The notes under the pieces were generated by a model. It was not told the origin of the DNA. It ran no database searches and saw only the letters and a list, made by a program, of their open reading frames with translations. A stretch of DNA of 5,867 bases from an uncultured Shinella sp. (GTDB taxonomy: Bacteria; Pseudomonadota; Alphaproteobacteria; Rhizobiales; Rhizobiaceae), in the NCBI GenBank assembly GCA_946481465.1, contig CAMLOC010000265.1, positions 1 through 5,867 on the forward strand, given 5' to 3'. Position 1 is the first letter of the stretch. The number at the start of each line of letters is the position of its first letter. The position numbers were made by a program, and so were the translations under genes. Below, in pieces: positions 4,811 to 5,867 of the stretch.

Positions 4811-5326
4811 ATGGGACGCGATCCCGCTATGCTCACGGCAAGAGACGGATATGTACTGGAAAAGCTGCTGCGCGACTGGCCGCCGCTGACGGAGGAATGG
4901 CTGGTGCTGCTGAAGCGCAAGCTGGCGGGCGGGTGCCTGTCGGCGGGAAGCCCTATCCCCGCCGATCTCGCGACGATCGATGCGCGCGTGACGTTCCGCT
5001 GCGAGAGCGGGCTCGTCGACAGCCGCACGCTCTGCCTTCCGGGCAGCTATGCGGCGGGGAGCGCCTTCCTGCCGGTCACGACCTTCTATGGCCTTGCCCT
5101 GCTCGGCCTGCGCGAAGGCCAGGCGATGGCCTTCGACCGGCCGGAGGGCCGGCGCGACTGGATCGTCCTGGAAAAGGTGCTGTTCCAGCCGGCGGCCGCA
5201 GGCCCCGCGCCGGCAGGGGCCGCGCGCTCGCCCTTCCGGGTCGTCGCCGGCGGGCTTGCCGGGCGGAGGTTCGCCGCGGCAAACGAAAACGGCCCCGGAC
5301 AGGGTCCGGGGCCGTCGGCTGCCTGA
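4811..5326 (+). CDS. Divergent Rnk-like / GreA-GreB-domain protein
   Basis: Soluble protein of 171 residues, a distant paralogue of the rnk gene just upstream. Residues 8-45 form the short helical part (LTARDGYVLEKLLRDW, then LVLLKRKLAG). The GreA/GreB-like domain runs about 54-127, with ARVTFRCESG (58-67), FLPVTTFYGLALLGLREGQA (86-105) and WIVLEKVLFQP (117-127). These align with ISVLTPVGAALLGLSAGQSI in the neighbour. Such proteins are often labelled nucleoside-diphosphate kinase in rhizobial genomes, but no NDK fold or catalytic histidine is visible, so that name would be misleading. The ATG at 4811 is favoured by GGAG seven bases upstream; ATG 4829 (MLTARD) is a possible alternative. The tail beyond residue 130 is rich in Gly, Ala and Pro, and its last part is encoded by the gdhA terminator hairpin. 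RNA polymerase binding is an inference from the domain. Confidence 0.75.
   Translation: MGRDPAMLTARDGYVLEKLLRDWPPLTEEWLVLLKRKLAGGCLSAGSPIPADLATIDARVTFRCESGLVDSRTLCLPGSYAAGSAFLPVTTFYGLALLGLREGQAMAFDRPEGRRDWIVLEKVLFQPAAAGPAPAGAARSPFRVVAGGLAGRRFAAANENGPGQGPGPSAA
5281..5315 (-). terminator. Intrinsic terminator of gdhA
   Basis: A perfect 12-bp GC-rich stem, ACGGCCCCGGAC (5289-5300) with GTCCGGGGCCGT (5304-5315) and a three-base loop, is followed on the minus strand by TTTTCGTTT (5289-5281). It begins 28 bp after the gdhA stop. This is the clearest terminator in the window, and it lies within the last codons of the convergent Rnk-like gene. On the plus strand no T-run follows, so it should act mainly leftward. 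Confidence 0.85.
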
Positions 5327-5343
5327 GGCTTGAGGACGGGCGA

Positions 5344-5867
<524 letters not shown>

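Overview
The window is about two-thirds G+C, densely packed and third-position GC-rich. The proteins look like those of an alphaproteobacterium, most likely Rhizobiaceae (a Rhizobium, Ensifer or Shinella type). The indications are the tandem Rnk-type pair, the N-terminally extended 5-formyl-THF cyclo-ligase and CTTGAC-type promoter elements. The genus is inference; no marker gene is present. I see no tRNA, rRNA, CRISPR array, insertion sequence or attachment site. This reads as ordinary core chromosome.

Layout, left to right. Positions 1-907 (+) hold the last three quarters of a CynX/NimT-type MFS permease. Converging on it and overlapping its 3' end by 37 bp is a minus-strand run of four genes. 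In transcription order these are a beta-carbonic anhydrase (3865-3230), a YeaO-like DUF488 protein (3258-2911, overlapping the anhydrase by 29 bp), metB, cystathionine gamma-synthase (2792-1626), and 5-formyltetrahydrofolate cyclo-ligase (1584-871). The first pair is surely cotranscribed. A 118-bp gap with an inverted repeat precedes metB, so metB and the cyclo-ligase may form their own unit. Divergent from the anhydrase, after a 359-bp regulatory gap, come two Rnk/GreA-GreB-domain genes on the plus strand (4225-4650 and 4811-5326). They converge on the 3' end of gdhA, NADP-specific glutamate dehydrogenase (minus strand, 5' part outside the window).

Functionally, metB and the cyclo-ligase link methionine synthesis with one-carbon folate supply, the anhydrase supplies bicarbonate, gdhA assimilates ammonium, and the Rnk-type proteins probably act on RNA polymerase or nucleotide metabolism. 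I find no convincing undescribed multi-gene system. The most interesting material is at the gene ends and in the gaps. The gdhA terminator is built into the coding sequence of the gene facing it. A two-part stem-loop spans the MFS/cyclo-ligase overlap. There are also two candidate 20-codon ORFs, each followed by a hairpin, in the gaps around the first rnk gene.
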